Assembly: GCA_021849745.1 (NCBI GenBank)
Contig: JAJZSN010000022.1
Span: 1 to 35,578 of the forward strand
Reading direction: 5' to 3'
DNA: 35,578 nucleotides
Origin: Bacillota bacterium
GTDB taxonomy: Bacteria > Bacillota > GCA-003054495 > Carboxydocellales > JAJZSN01
Part shown: in pieces, positions 27,209 through 35,578 of the stretch
Layout: each line of letters begins with the position of its first letter
How positions within the stretch are numbered: the stretch's first letter is position 1
Made by a program: the position numbers and the translations under genes
The notes under the pieces: generated by a model
What the model was told of the DNA's origin: nothing
The model's database searches: none
Seen by the model: only the letters and a program-made list of their open reading frames with translations

Positions 27209-28276
27209 TTAATTTACCTGCTTAAGCTTCTCGGCCTGCTCGGTAGTAATCAGGGCTTCAATAATCTCATCAACATCTCCCATCAAGACATAGTCCAACC
27301 GGTGCAAGGTCAAACCTATCCGGTGGTCGGTAATCCGGTTTTGGGGGAAGTTATAGGTACGTATCCGCTCACTGCGGTCCCCGGTACCCACTTGAGTCTT
27401 ACGGTCACCGGCCAGTTGGGCCCGTTGTTCCTCCAGGGCCGCTTCCAACAGCCTGGCTCGCAGTACTCGCATGGCTTTATCTTTATTCTTATGCTGGGAT
27501 TTCTCATCCTGGCAGGAAACCACTATCCCGGAAGGCAGGTGGGTTATCCGCACCGCCGATTGGGTGGTGTTAACCGACTGGCCCCCCGGCCCGGATGAAC
27601 AGAACACATCTATCCGCAGATCATTAGGATGTATGTCCACATCCACCTCTTCAGCCTCGGGCAAAACCGCCACCGTAGAGGTTGAGGTATGAATACGGCC
27701 CCCCGACTCCGTGGTAGGAATCCTCTGGACCCTGTGAACCCCGCTCTCAAACTTCAATTGACTATAAGCCCCTTGGCCTTCAATAAGGAAAATTATTTCT
27801 TTAAAACCGCCGATATCGGTTTCATTGGAACTAAGAATCTCGGTACGCCAGCCTTTGCGTTCAGCAAAACGGGTATACATGCGGTACAAATCCCCGGCAA
27901 AGAGGGCGGCTTCGCCGCCCCCAGCCCCCCCGCGGATCTCCACAATAACGTTCTTTTCATCATTGGGATCTTTGGGCAGCAGGAGAATTTTCAGCTTTTG
28001 TTCCAATTCTTCCTTACGTTCACTTAACTCGTCGGCTTCCATCTGGGCCAGTTCCCGCATGTCGGCATCCAGCTTTTCGCCAAGCATGGCTTTGGCATCA
28101 TCCAATTGCTTAACCACTGTTTTATATTCACGATAGGTGTTAACCAAATCGGTCATTCCCGCATGGGCCTTGGCATGCTGCTGCCATTCTTTTTGGTTGG
28201 CAATTATTTCGGGGTTGCTCAAAAGTTCCCCCAGTTCTTCATAGCGTTCTTCAAGATGTTGCAGTTTGTCTAACAT
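27209..28276 (-). CDS. prfA: Peptide chain release factor 1
   Basis: Terminates translation at UAA and UAG. At 355 residues it is standard length. GGQ is at 231-233 in [17 protein letters not shown], the peptide-anticodon region has [10 protein letters not shown] (187-189 PTT), and [17 protein letters not shown] is conserved. RF1 matters in this genome because many genes here end in TAG. AAGGTGGAGG lies a few bases before the ATG. Confidence 0.98.
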   Translation of the reverse strand: MLDKLQHLEERYEELGELLSNPEIIANQKEWQQHAKAHAGMTDLVNTYREYKTVVKQLDDAKAMLGEKLDADMRELAQMEADELSERKEELEQKLKILLLPKDPNDEKNVIVEIRGGAGGGEAALFAGDLYRMYTRFAERKGWRTEILSSNETDIGGFKEIIFLIEGQGAYSQLKFESGVHRVQRIPTTESGGRIHTSTSTVAVLPEAEEVDVDIHPNDLRIDVFCSSGPGGQSVNTTQSAVRITHLPSGIVVSCQDEKSQHKNKDKAMRVLRARLLEAALEEQRAQLAGDRKTQVGTGDRSERIRTYNFPQNRITDHRIGLTLHRLDYVLMGDVDEIIEALITTEQAEKLKQVN

Positions 28277-28314
28277 TGTTCCTCCACCTTCAAAATAAGG
28301 TTATATCTATATAA

Positions 28315-29196
28315 TTATACCATATCCTCTTCCTCAGGCAAAACAGCCTCCAGGGCCTTAATCGCAACTTCTACCTGGGAATCGTCAGGCTCACGGGTGG
28401 TAAGCCTCTGTAACCACAAACCTGGAGCAATAATCACCTTCATCAAGGGCGAATCGGCATGACACCCGGAATATTTGATCACTTCATAGGAAATCCCGGC
28501 CACCAAAGGCATCAAGGTGAGTTTGGACAGAATCCGCAGCCATAGCTCCTGCTTGCCTAAAAAGGAAAAAGTAAAAATACTGATAACCATTACAATCAAG
28601 AGAAAACTGGTGCCACAACGAGGGTGCAGAGCTGAACGCTTCTGGGCATTGGCCACCGTCAACTCATCCCCCGCCTCAAAGGCGTGAATAACCTTGTGTT
28701 CGGCCCCGTGATACTGAAAAACCCTCTGAATATCCTTCATCCGGGAAATGAAGACCACATAAAGCAAAAAAATACTAATCCGAATAGTGCCCTCAATTAA
28801 GTTCCACAAATAAATATTGGACACCAGATTGGCGGTTAACCTGTTCAAAGCAGCCGGTGCCACCACAAACAATAAAACCCCCAAGCCAAGAGCGGCGCCT
28901 ATCGTCAAAACAAGTTCTTTGGTGGTGAGTTCCTCTTCTTCTTCGTCCAAAGACTGGTTGGCTGAAAAACTCAAGGCTTTAACCCCGATAATCAAAGACT
29001 CAAAAAGAGCCACAACTCCCCTTACTAATGGCCACTTGAGAAAAGGAAGTTTTTTTACAATAGAATTAACCGGCTTTTTTTCGATAATTATCTCTTGATT
29101 GGGTTTGCGCACGGCAATTGCTAGGTCTTCAGGGCCGCGCATCATAACCCCCTCAATCACCGCCTGACCGCCGTAAGTAAAAGGTTTCTTCATCAT
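28315..29196 (-). CDS. yqhQ: YqhQ-like DUF1385 membrane protein
   Basis: Conserved membrane protein of unknown function (293 residues). Family landmarks are YGGQAVIEGVMMRGP at the start, GVVALFESLIIGVKAL, FQYHGAEHKVIHAFEAG and RCGTSFLLIVM, with ISYEVIKYSG near the end; four to five membrane helices are visible. The prfA-adjacent location between rpmE and prfA is common in Clostridia. ATG at 29196 is chosen since AAGGTGG precedes it by five nt. Confidence 0.92.
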   Translation of the reverse strand: MMKKPFTYGGQAVIEGVMMRGPEDLAIAVRKPNQEIIIEKKPVNSIVKKLPFLKWPLVRGVVALFESLIIGVKALSFSANQSLDEEEEELTTKELVLTIGAALGLGVLLFVVAPAALNRLTANLVSNIYLWNLIEGTIRISIFLLYVVFISRMKDIQRVFQYHGAEHKVIHAFEAGDELTVANAQKRSALHPRCGTSFLLIVMVISIFTFSFLGKQELWLRILSKLTLMPLVAGISYEVIKYSGCHADSPLMKVIIAPGLWLQRLTTREPDDSQVEVAIKALEAVLPEEEDMV

Positions 29197-29210
29197 ATGT
29201 ACCACCTTAA

Positions 29211-29244
29211 GAAAATAACAGAGCCAAAAGCTCTGCTATTATTT
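29211..29244 (-). terminator. Terminator after rpmE
   Basis: On the minus strand AGCAGAGC-TTTT-GGCTCTGTT is followed by ATTTTC. The hairpin starts at the rpmE stop and ends just before the yqhQ ribosome site, so it could reduce read-through into yqhQ-prfA. Confidence 0.7.
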
Positions 29245-29442
29245 CTAGAGATTGAATTTCTTTTTGAACTTGTCTACGCGACCACCAGCATCAATAAACC
29301 TTTGTTTTCCGGTATAAAATGGATGGCATTTGGAGCAAATCTCCACCTTCAGTTCTTTTTTAATGGAACCGCTAGTAAAACTTTCCCCGCAAGCGCAAGT
29401 TACTTTTGACTCATCATATTTAGGGTGAATTCCCTCTTTCAC
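29245..29442 (-). CDS. rpmE: Ribosomal protein L31, zinc-binding (type C+) form
   Basis: The 65-residue 50S subunit protein opens [20 protein letters not shown], with CxC and, further on, [15 protein letters not shown], giving the four-Cys zinc site of the C+ paralogue. The GTG at 29442 is chosen because AGGTGA lies five nt upstream and the product then begins like other L31 proteins. Confidence 0.97.
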   Translation of the reverse strand: MKEGIHPKYDESKVTCACGESFTSGSIKKELKVEICSKCHPFYTGKQRFIDAGGRVDKFKKKFNL

Positions 29443-29526
29443 TAGTGTCACCTACTTTCTCAACCAATTTCCAAAAGTCAACCTTCATTATTATAGCATA
29501 AGGATTGGGATGGATGCAAGAAGAAT

Positions 29527-29650
29527 ATAGCTGATAGCTCGTAGCTGGTAGCTGGTAGCTTCAAAGATATTCTTACAGGTCTTTTTATTACCCCAAAGGA
29601 TAACATGCGAGCTACCAGCTACAAGCTATCAGCTATCAGCTATCAGCTAC
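29527..29650. repeat. AGCT heptad element between the radical SAM gene and rpmE
   Basis: Left arm TAGCTGA/TAGCTCG/TAGCTGG/TAGCTGG/TAGCTTC (29527-29561), core AAAGATATTCTTACAGG ... TAACATGCGAG, right arm CTACCAG/CTACAAG/CTATCAG units (29611-29650). The stop TAG (29647-29649) of the radical SAM gene lies in the right arm. Confidence 0.9.
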
Positions 29651-30909
29651 TCCCCCCCCGCCGGCCTGCTGTAGTTCCCAATCTCCACCCCCGGCAGTTC
29701 CTGCCTTAATACCTCAATGAACCGGAGAATACCCAGGCTTTCTTCTTCGGGTAAGCCCAAGACTTCTTGCAATTGGTCGGGGTCGATGTTGAGGTTGCGG
29801 ATTTGGATGCGATCCACCCCGGTTGAGCGGACCAATTCGAGTAAGGCCTCGGTCTCATCTTCACGGTCATTTAACCCCGGCAGGGTCAACAGATTCAAAG
29901 AAACCAAGACCCCATGGTTTTTGGCTATCACGATAGACTTGCGAACATCCTCCAGGCGGTAGCCTTGGGGGCGGTAATAGGCGTCGTAAATCTTTTCCGT
30001 AGGGCTAATGATACTGACCCGCATGGCATCAAGACCGGCAGCGCAGATTGCGGCAATACCTTCGGTATATCCGGCATTGGTATTGATGTTAATGGTTCCC
30101 CGGCTGGTAGCCTGCCTGACTTTCTTGATGGCTTCAGATATCAACGAGGCCGCCAGGGAAGGTTCCCCCTCACACCCTTGGCCAAAACTTACGATGGCCT
30201 CGGGGGCCTCTTTCAAGTGGGGCACCGCTACATCAAGAACCTCCTCCAGCCGGGGTTGAAAACCAATCCTGGTCTGGGGCGACGGGCAGCACTCGGCGGG
30301 TTGTTGGGAGATACAGCCCAAACAACGGGCATTGCAATGGGGAGAGACCGGTAGCCCTCCTTCCCAGCGACGATAAAAAACGTTCTGGGCGGTCAAACAC
30401 CCATAATCTAAGGAACATTTAGCCAACTGCTGAAGAATTCTGTTATGGGGATGCTGGGCCAGCCTTTTTTCCACCAAGGCGGGCAGGTCAACGGTGTTAA
30501 AATTATTGGGATCCCATTTATGGGGATCGTCGGTAGCCATGGCGGCCACATAAAAGCCGCCCTTATGAAAACCAACCGCAGCATAACCCAGTAAAGGCAG
30601 CCACCCTTGGTTTCCGGGCCTCAGGTAAGCAGGGAGCAAAGTCCGGGTATAACCCTGAGGCAATAAGGCCCCTACTGCAAATACCCGGCCCGCACCGTTA
30701 GGATTGCCCGACAATTTGGTAAACTGGCCATCCGGCATTAACCCCAAGGGCACGCTGTCAGGCACCAGAGTCAAGGTAGCTCCCGGAGGTAAAGGAATCA
30801 TTTCTTCCGCAACCGGCTCCACAAATACCCGGCCACTGCGACCCACCAAACCCATGGAAGGATAATCGAAAACACACCCTTTTTCATCGGCGTATACTAA
30901 AGCAAACAT
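29647..30909 (-). CDS. Uncharacterised radical SAM protein with N-terminal extension
   Basis: The 420-residue protein has the radical SAM cluster motif in SPHCNARCLGCISQQ (about 189-203; CX3CX2C). A TIM-barrel-like part follows: VSFGQGCEGEPSL (G-E-P loop that binds SAM), INTNAGYTEG and LNLLTLPGLNDREDE. The first ~185 residues have no motif I recognise and contain a CX5C pair (CSLDYGC) just before the cluster; QQPAECCPSP adds two more Cys that could bind a second cluster. The substrate is unknown. It is flanked by rpmE and a wall hydrolase gene, which gives no functional hint. AGGAAGG precedes the ATG. Confidence 0.88.
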   Translation of the reverse strand: MFALVYADEKGCVFDYPSMGLVGRSGRVFVEPVAEEMIPLPPGATLTLVPDSVPLGLMPDGQFTKLSGNPNGAGRVFAVGALLPQGYTRTLLPAYLRPGNQGWLPLLGYAAVGFHKGGFYVAAMATDDPHKWDPNNFNTVDLPALVEKRLAQHPHNRILQQLAKCSLDYGCLTAQNVFYRRWEGGLPVSPHCNARCLGCISQQPAECCPSPQTRIGFQPRLEEVLDVAVPHLKEAPEAIVSFGQGCEGEPSLAASLISEAIKKVRQATSRGTININTNAGYTEGIAAICAAGLDAMRVSIISPTEKIYDAYYRPQGYRLEDVRKSIVIAKNHGVLVSLNLLTLPGLNDREDETEALLELVRSTGVDRIQIRNLNIDPDQLQEVLGLPEEESLGILRFIEVLRQELPGVEIGNYSRPAGGE

Positions 30910-30950
30910 GAGAAATTTCCTTCCTGTCTCAATATTTCTTTATTATAACG

Positions 30951-30976
30951 CAAAAAGGGTGGCCATAGCCACCCTT
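30951..30976 (-). terminator. Terminator after the LysM/M23 gene
   Basis: On the minus strand AAGGGTGGC-TATG-GCCACCCTTTTTG, a perfect 9-bp stem with a T-run, about 20 nt after the stop. Confidence 0.93.
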
Positions 30977-30994
30977 AAGGGAATAAAAGTTTTT

Positions 30995-31846
30995 CTAATT
31001 TCCTGCCCGGGGCATATGCTTCAGAGGATTTTCCGGTACACCCTGGCGCAGGATTTCAAAGTGTAGATGGGGTCCGGTGGAACGACCGGTACTACCAACC
31101 AGGGCAATGGGTTGTCCTCTGGTAACCCTTTCTCCTTCTGCAACAAGAAGTTCGGAAGCATGGGCATAGAGGGTTTCCGTTTTACCCCGGTGTTCCAGGA
31201 TTACCGTTTTACCGTAAGAACCCCGGTTACCGGCATAGACCACCTTACCTCCCATGGAAGCCACAATTGCCTCACCCTTGGGGGCAGCAATATCTATTCC
31301 TTCGTGGGGCCGTCCCCACCGCATTCCATAAGGCGAAGACAGGATTCCTTGGGTCGGCCATAACACCATGCTAACCATGCTTCCCCTGGAAACTATGTTC
31401 TTTTTACCGGCAAAAGCCTCCCTATCAATGGGAACAGGAATGGCCAACTCTTGACCAACTCTAATGAGATTAACATCCATCAGATCATTTTCACCAATAA
31501 TGGTATCAACACTGATATCGTATTCTCTGGCAATGCTCCAAAGGCTTTCTCCTTCCTGAACCTGGTGAATAATTGCTTCTTCCGCCGGTACACTTAAAGT
31601 TTGGCCAGGAATAATGACTGATTCAGGCAACAATCCATTCATCAGAGCCATAAGTTCCAAATCCAGATTAAATTCTTCTGCTATGTTCCATAAAGTATCC
31701 CCACTTTGCACCCGGTAAGGGGCTACCACCGCTTCCCAGTCATCGGCATCTTCCGTATTGGCTTGAACCGGCGCCACCATGGCCACCACCAAAACAAGAC
31801 TTAAGAAAATAGCTAAACCCCGTCGACAAATTATTTTTACTCGCAT
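30995..31846 (-). CDS. Exported LysM-LysM-M23 peptidase
   Basis: This is a cell-wall hydrolase or wall-bound LytM protein. The 283-residue product has a signal peptide (residues 1-29, ending VQAN), two LysM domains (YRVQSGDTLWNIAEEFNL at about 44-61 and HQVQEGESLWSIAREYDI near 93) and a C-terminal M23 domain. The zinc ligands are present: HEGIDIAAP (H-x3-D) and HLHFE (HxH), so it should be active. Similar proteins act in growth or sporulation; this one cannot be assigned to SpoIIQ. AGAGGTGA precedes the ATG. Confidence 0.93.
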   Translation of the reverse strand: MRVKIICRRGLAIFLSLVLVVAMVAPVQANTEDADDWEAVVAPYRVQSGDTLWNIAEEFNLDLELMALMNGLLPESVIIPGQTLSVPAEEAIIHQVQEGESLWSIAREYDISVDTIIGENDLMDVNLIRVGQELAIPVPIDREAFAGKKNIVSRGSMVSMVLWPTQGILSSPYGMRWGRPHEGIDIAAPKGEAIVASMGGKVVYAGNRGSYGKTVILEHRGKTETLYAHASELLVAEGERVTRGQPIALVGSTGRSTGPHLHFEILRQGVPENPLKHMPRAGN

Positions 31847-31921
31847 AAGTCACCTCTTTTGGAAAAAATGTTAAAATCCATTTTTAGTTTTTCCAATAAG
31901 AGGATTAAATATACATCCCTG

Positions 31922-31958
31922 GGAAAAACGGGTTTTACCCCTTACAAAGGCAAACCCC
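31922..31958 (-). terminator. Probable terminator after rho
   Basis: On the minus strand GGGGTTTGCCTT and AAGGGGTAAAACCC pair imperfectly and are followed by GTTTTTCCC. It lies about 35 nt after the rho stop. Confidence 0.5.
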
Positions 31959-31963
31959 ATTAA

Positions 31964-31990
31964 CAACCACGAACTATGAACTACGAACCC
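31964..31990. repeat. CTACGAA heptads between rho and the LysM/M23 gene
   Basis: AACCACGAACTATGAACTAC and following ACGAACC read as CTAYGAA heptads. They share the CTAYNAR framework of the AGCT elements and are found again at 35196-35236. Confidence 0.6.
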
Positions 31991-31993
31991 TAC

Positions 31994-33253
31994 TTATACT
32001 GCATTTCTACTCTGCTTCCAGGCAGTCTGCAGCAAGTCCAGGTTAGTCTTGGTTTTGCGCATGGTGTCCGCCAGAGATTCCATAGCGTCGCCGACAGAGC
32101 CGTTATTAAACACCTTGCGGAAGGTCCACATAAGTTCCAATTCCTCTTTAGAAAGAAGAAGATCCTCTTTACGAGTACCGGAGCGGTTGATATCAATGGC
32201 CGGGAAAATCCGGCGTTCAGCCAGCTTACGATCAAGGAGCAGTTCCATATTGCCGGTACCTTTGAATTCTTCAAAGATTACATCATCCATCCGGCTGCCC
32301 GTTTCTACCAAAGCCGTGGCCAAAATGGTCAAACTGCCGCCTTCCTCGATGTTACGAGCGGCCCCGAAGAATCGCTTAGGTTTATGTAAGGCCGCCGGAT
32401 CCACGCCACCGGACAAGGTTCTCCCACTAGGAGGTATCACCAGATTATGGGCCCTTGCCAACCGGGTGATACTGTCCATGAGGATAACCACATCTTTCTT
32501 ATGTTCCACCAACCGCTTGGCCCGTTCCAAAAGCATTTCGGCAACCTTGACATGGTTTTCCGGGGGTTCGTCAAAAGTGGAACTTATTACTTCTCCACGG
32601 ACGGAACGCTGCATATCGGTAACCTCTTCCGGCCGTTCGTCAATCAACAATACCATTAATTCAATATCCGGGTGATTGGAAGTAATACTCTTGGATATTT
32701 GCTTTAACAGAGTGGTTTTACCGGCCTTGGGCGGCGCCACAATTAACCCGCGCTGCCCCTTACCCAGAGGAGCTATCAGATCTATTAATCGGGTTGATAT
32801 TTCTTCAGTAGAGACTTCCAGACTAATGCGTTCCTGCGGATAGATGGGGGTTAAAGCATCGAAGTGGATTCGTTCGGAAGCTTTTTCCGGTTCAACTCCA
32901 TTGACGGTTTCGACCTTCAGAAGGGCAAAAAACCTTTCACCTTCCTTCGGCGGCCTTACCTGTCCAGCCACCAAATCCCCGGTACGTAAGAGGAACCGGC
33001 GAATCTGGGATGGCGATACATAGATGTCATCTTGACTGGGTAAATACTGAAAGGGCCTCAGGAAACCGTACCCGTCCGGTAAAATTTCCAGAATTCCCTG
33101 GGCGAAAAGAAACCCGTCCTTTTCTGTTTGAGCCTTAAGAATTTCAAAAATCAATTCCCTTTTTCGCAGCTGGGAAAAACCTTCCAGGTTCAAATCCCGA
33201 GCCATTCGGTAAAGCTCCACCATGTCTTTAGCATCAAGTTCATTAATAAACAA
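31994..33253 (-). CDS. rho: Transcription termination factor Rho
   Basis: Hexameric RNA helicase that ends transcription. The 419-residue form has the N-terminal helical Rho domain, the RNA-binding cold-shock-like domain ([33 protein letters not shown]), Walker A in [14 protein letters not shown], Walker B in [16 protein letters not shown] and the Q/R-loops. The start is uncertain: the frame opens at an ATG at 33283, but GGGGAGGGG lies inside those codons and points to a TTG at 33253. Neighbours glpX and rpmE are typical of Firmicutes. Confidence 0.95.
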   Translation of the reverse strand: MFINELDAKDMVELYRMARDLNLEGFSQLRKRELIFEILKAQTEKDGFLFAQGILEILPDGYGFLRPFQYLPSQDDIYVSPSQIRRFLLRTGDLVAGQVRPPKEGERFFALLKVETVNGVEPEKASERIHFDALTPIYPQERISLEVSTEEISTRLIDLIAPLGKGQRGLIVAPPKAGKTTLLKQISKSITSNHPDIELMVLLIDERPEEVTDMQRSVRGEVISSTFDEPPENHVKVAEMLLERAKRLVEHKKDVVILMDSITRLARAHNLVIPPSGRTLSGGVDPAALHKPKRFFGAARNIEEGGSLTILATALVETGSRMDDVIFEEFKGTGNMELLLDRKLAERRIFPAIDINRSGTRKEDLLLSKEELELMWTFRKVFNNGSVGDAMESLADTMRKTKTNLDLLQTAWKQSRNAV

Positions 33254-33312
33254 CAAAAAACCCCTCCCCATATTAATAGCCATAGTATAACCAGATGTTA
33301 CCTGGAATATTC

Positions 33313-33789
33313 TTAGGCCCTGGGGCTAGGGTTTTTGGTTAATACCAGCCTGATCATCTGTCGCCGGTAGCTCTTAAATATGGTATGCACAACCAGAAAT
33401 AAGACCAACCCGGTTAGCAGGCTGTTGATTAGGGCGCCAAACATGAAGACTTTACCCGCAATAAGAAAAGCCTGGGGGTCTAACTTGGCCAAATCCATGG
33501 CCACTTGGGCCAGATTATCAGCTTCAAGGCCCATCAGCTTATAACCCACCAAAAGATCAAGGTAAAAAAAGAAGGGGAAAAGGGGTTTGAAAAGAATATC
33601 CCCCACAATACCGGCCGGGATGTTGCCCCGCACGAAAGCGGCCACGGCCCCCGCAATGGGAACTCCGAAGCCAAAGGTGGGATAAAAATTAACAATTGAC
33701 CCCACGGCAAAGCCTAAAGCTACTTTCTTAGGGGTGCCCTTTAAACGAAGAAATTTCAGAATATAATACCGCATCCTTCTAAACCACAT
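33313..33789 (-). CDS. DUF2062 membrane protein
   Basis: A 158-residue protein with the DUF2062 pattern: a basic N-terminus, [37 protein letters not shown], then a final pair of hydrophobic helices. Three membrane segments are likely. The function is unknown; some members are annotated with glycan or transport roles without proof. AGAGGTG lies five nt before the ATG, and the gene begins 36 nt after the glpX stop. Confidence 0.85.
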   Translation of the reverse strand: MWFRRMRYYILKFLRLKGTPKKVALGFAVGSIVNFYPTFGFGVPIAGAVAAFVRGNIPAGIVGDILFKPLFPFFFYLDLLVGYKLMGLEADNLAQVAMDLAKLDPQAFLIAGKVFMFGALINSLLTGLVLFLVVHTIFKSYRRQMIRLVLTKNPSPRA

Positions 33790-33825
33790 TAAAACACCTC
33801 TGCATCGGCTACATCAACATCTCTA

Positions 33826-34788
33826 TTATATCCCGAACCCCGGTTTTTTGGCAAAGTGGTGTATGGCATCAATAAACCTAACGGTACCTGTCTGGCCCCG
33901 CATTACCACGGTATGGGTACGAGCCCCGGAAGCGGAGAACTGGACACCCCTGAGTAAGCTACCGTCGGTAATACCCGTTGCGGCGAAGATAACTTCATCC
34001 CCTTTAACCAAGTCAACCATGGTTAAGACCTTTTTGACATCGGTAATGCCCATTTTAAAGCATCTTTGGATCTCTTCATCGGTCTCCGGCCAAAGGCGGC
34101 CTAATAATTCGCCCCCCAAGCACTTGAGGGCCGCAGCAGCCAAAACCCCTTCCGGGCCGCCCCCGATGCCAATCATCATATCAACACCGGAACCCTCAAT
34201 AGCGGTAGCTACCGCTGGGGATACATCCCCATCAGTGATAAGTTGAATCCGGGAGCCGGCTTTCCGCACTTCTTTAATTAGCCCTTCATGCCTGGGCCGG
34301 TCAAGGATGACCACCGTTAAACCCTATACGTCTTTTTTCAGGGCACTGGCTACCGCTTTAAGGTTTTCGCTAACCGGTGCATCCAGGTCTATCTTGCCTT
34401 TAGCGGCAGGCCCAACAGCGATTTTGTCCATATACATATCCGGGGCATTGAGCAAGCATCCCTTAGGGGCGGTTGCCAAAACAGCAATGGCTCCATTGAG
34501 ACCTTTGGCCACGATATTGGTCCCTTCAAGAGGATCAACAGCAATATCCAGTTTCTGCCCACTACCGGTACCCAGTTTCTCCCCGATATAAAGCATGGGA
34601 GCTTCGTCCATCTCCCCTTCACCGATAACAACTTCGCCGTCAATATCGATGGTATCAAAAACGGCCCTCATGGCATTGGTAGCTGCATCATCAGCAGCAA
34701 TCTTATCTCCCCGTCCCATCCAACGCGCTGTAGCCAAGGCCGCAGCCTCGGTAACCCTGGCAAACTCTAAAGCCAACTTTCTCCCCAT
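33826..34788 (-). pseudogene. glpX: Class II fructose-1,6-bisphosphatase, interrupted by an in-frame TAG (possibly split gene)
   Basis: GlpX hydrolyses fructose 1,6-bisphosphate in gluconeogenesis. The full frame is 320 codons plus stop, the normal length. Residues 1-154 (34788-34327) carry Asp33, Glu57, Asp85 and Glu88 (DPLEGT), and the part after residue 158 carries Glu213 in GIGGGPEGVL, matching the family's numbering. Codon 155 (34326-34324) is TAG in the same frame, where homologues have an acidic or small residue (KDVEDLTVVILDRPRH-like). So a single codon changed; no bases are missing. The second half could restart at GTG 34314, since the new TAGGG resembles a ribosome site 7-8 nt upstream. 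GGAGGG precedes the first ATG. Confidence 0.85.
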
Positions 34789-34883
34789 GATATTCCCTCC
34801 ACTTTGAATTAGTATAACACTATATTGGTAATGTGACACTCTATTATCTATATATGTTCTACATTGATATTTATGTTCCTGCC

Positions 34884-35166
34884 GGGTTCGATTAAGTTTT
34901 TTTGGGTGGAACGGTTGGGTAATTGGGGTCAACTCCGGGTGGGGCAGTAACCCTCCGGGCACCATACTCCACTTTCGACCAATCATCTTCTCGGTCCCTG
35001 CTGCGGCCAAACTCTCATTCTGCTTTCCCTGTGGTCACAGTGGCCTTCGCGACGGGCCCTTCGAAGTGATTGGTTTCCCGAAAGTTCCGTAACGTGCCCT
35101 CCGGGATACTGCCCCACCCTTCGTTGCTCACGGGTAATTTATCCCCGAAGCCGAAGATTGAACCCC
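34884..35166. repeat. Large imperfect inverted repeat between fsa and glpX
   Basis: GGGTGGGGCAGTA (34937-34949) is the exact inverted complement of TACTGCCCCACCC (35107-35119). Pairing continues inward with CCC/GGG, GGG/CCC and CAC/GTG, then CTTTCG-ACCAATCA (34972-34985) with TGATTGGTTTCCCGAAAG (about 35067-35084), and an apical CTGTGGTCACAG (35029-35040). Outward, GGGTTCGAT (34884) matches the complement of ATTGAACCCC (35157-35166). This is a folded RNA or a MITE-like element. With the repeats at 35196-35288 it fills the 530-nt gap; no gene is supported there. Confidence 0.7.
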
Positions 35167-35195
35167 TCTCAAACGACCTATAAATATACCCGAGC

Positions 35196-35236
35196 AACTA
35201 CGAACTATGAACTACGAACTACGAACCATGAACTAC
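35196..35236. repeat. CTACGAA heptads
   Basis: Tandem heptads CTACGAA CTATGAA CTACGAA CTACGAA CCATGAA CTAC between the large inverted repeat and fsa. Confidence 0.7.
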
Positions 35237-35248
35237 CCACCCATCACC

Positions 35249-35288
35249 CACCCTAACCCCTAACCCCTAAAACCTTACCCCTGACCTC
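35249..35288. repeat. CCCCTAA telomere-like repeat
   Basis: CACCCTAACCCCTAACCCCT and the following AAAACCTTACCCCTGACC are related to 1487-1561. The minus strand reads GGTCAGGGGTAAGGTTTTAG, then GGGGTTA repeats. Confidence 0.65.
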
Positions 35289-35322
35289 AGCTACAAGCTA
35301 TCAGCTATCAGCTACCAGCTAC
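35289..35322. repeat. Right arm of an AGCT heptad element at the 3' end of fsa
   Basis: AGCTACAAGCTATCAGCTAT and further CTACCAG units, with no core or left arm. The fsa stop TAG (35319-35321) is inside. Confidence 0.8.
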
Positions 35323-35578
35323 TTCCCCTTAACCGTCTCCCAATCGGCCAGGAACTTGTCTATTCCTAGATCGGTAAGAGGGTGTTTGGTCATTTGCTCG
35401 ATGACCTTATAGGGGATGGTGGAGATGTGTGCTCCGGCCATGGCCGCTTGGGTGGAATGGATGGGATGACGGATACTGGCGGCAATAATCTCGGTATTGA
35501 AACCGTATTGCCCAAAAATATGCACAATGTCCCGGATCAATTCCATGCCATCTTGGCCCACGTCGTCCAGAGATCGGA
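35319..35578 (-). CDS. fsa: Transaldolase-like fructose-6-phosphate aldolase, C-terminal part (cut by window edge)
   Basis: The last ~86 codons are visible; the 5' end lies beyond the right edge. [39 protein letters not shown] and [20 protein letters not shown] match the C-terminal half of the small transaldolase/TalC family, including the phosphate-binding Ser-x-Arg. The catalytic Lys lies outside. Location before glpX agrees with the Bacillus and Clostridium order. The gene ends in a TAG from the adjoining heptad repeat. Confidence 0.9.
   Translation of the reverse strand, partial: RSLDDVGQDGMELIRDIVHIFGQYGFNTEIIAASIRHPIHSTQAAMAGAHISTIPYKVIEQMTKHPLTDLGIDKFLADWETVKGK

Noticed and set aside
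34324-34326. Pyrrolysine codon in glpX
   Set aside because: No PYLIS-like support or pyl genes are visible, and at least eight nearby genes use TAG as their true stop. It is kept only as an option to test.
34789-35010. Extended N-terminus of glpX
   Set aside because: The normal family start MGRKLALEF with GGAGGG is at 34788; the upstream part reads through non-coding leader.
34960-35060. Cobalamin riboswitch before glpX
   Set aside because: Only GCCACTGTGA resembles the B12 box region; the other conserved blocks are absent or out of order.
35015-35197. Open frame of 60 codons in the fsa-glpX gap
   Set aside because: It coincides with the large inverted repeat and has no ribosome site; the frame is a by-product of the repeat.

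Overview
The window looks like a chromosomal segment of a spore-forming, flagellated, Gram-positive-type anaerobe of the Clostridia, probably Desulfotomaculum/Pelotomaculum-like Peptococcaceae. The basis is a gene order close to Bacillus/Clostridia (fsa-glpX-rho-rpmE-prfA-prmC-ywlC-mntP-ywlE-rpiB-glyA-upp-wecB-atp operon-ywmB-murA-spoIID-spoIIID-mbl-flhO-flhP), sporulation genes, three-SLH surface anchoring and strong Shine-Dalgarno (SD) sites. The family-level assignment is inference. Every recognised gene lies on the minus strand, so transcription runs from the right edge to the left.

Layout in transcription order (right to left). 35.6-31 kb: transaldolase-like fsa (cut by the window edge), class II fructose bisphosphatase glpX interrupted by an in-frame TAG, a DUF2062 membrane protein, rho, and a LysM/M23 cell-wall protein. 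31-26 kb: an uncharacterised radical SAM protein, L31 (rpmE), YqhQ, release factor 1 (prfA), its methyltransferase (prmC) and the tRNA t6A enzyme ywlC. 25-20 kb: mntP, the protein-arginine phosphatase ywlE, rpiB, glyA, upp, a four-helix-bundle (23S-IVS type) protein, dCMP deaminase, a MazG-like protein and wecB. 18.7-11.5 kb: a complete F1Fo ATP synthase operon, atpZ-I-B-E-F-H-A-G-D-C, ending in a strong terminator. 11.4-8 kb: ywmB, murA, spoIID and a small membrane protein where Bacillus has spoIIQ. 7.6-4 kb: a GxxExxY protein inside a repeat cluster and a 976-residue surface protein. 4-0 kb: spoIIID, mbl, two rod/hook-type flagellar genes and the start of a FlgJ-type rod-binding protein.

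The most unusual content is between the genes. At least three repeat families occupy the gaps: (1) elements with arms of 7-nt units (TAGCTKG on one side, CTAYNAG on the other) around a conserved ~55-60 nt core, ten loci in this window, usually supplying the stop codon of the upstream gene; (2) G-rich GGGGTTA-type repeats and related CTACGAA heptads; (3) 9-nt CTCCGTGGC-type arms. Two sporadic accessory genes sit within the repeats. The four-helix-bundle gene occupies the place of the core between the two arms of a family 1 element, and the GxxExxY gene lies between ~58-nt direct repeats of family 3. This suggests repeat-based cassettes carrying these small genes. A ~280-nt imperfect inverted repeat lies in front of glpX.
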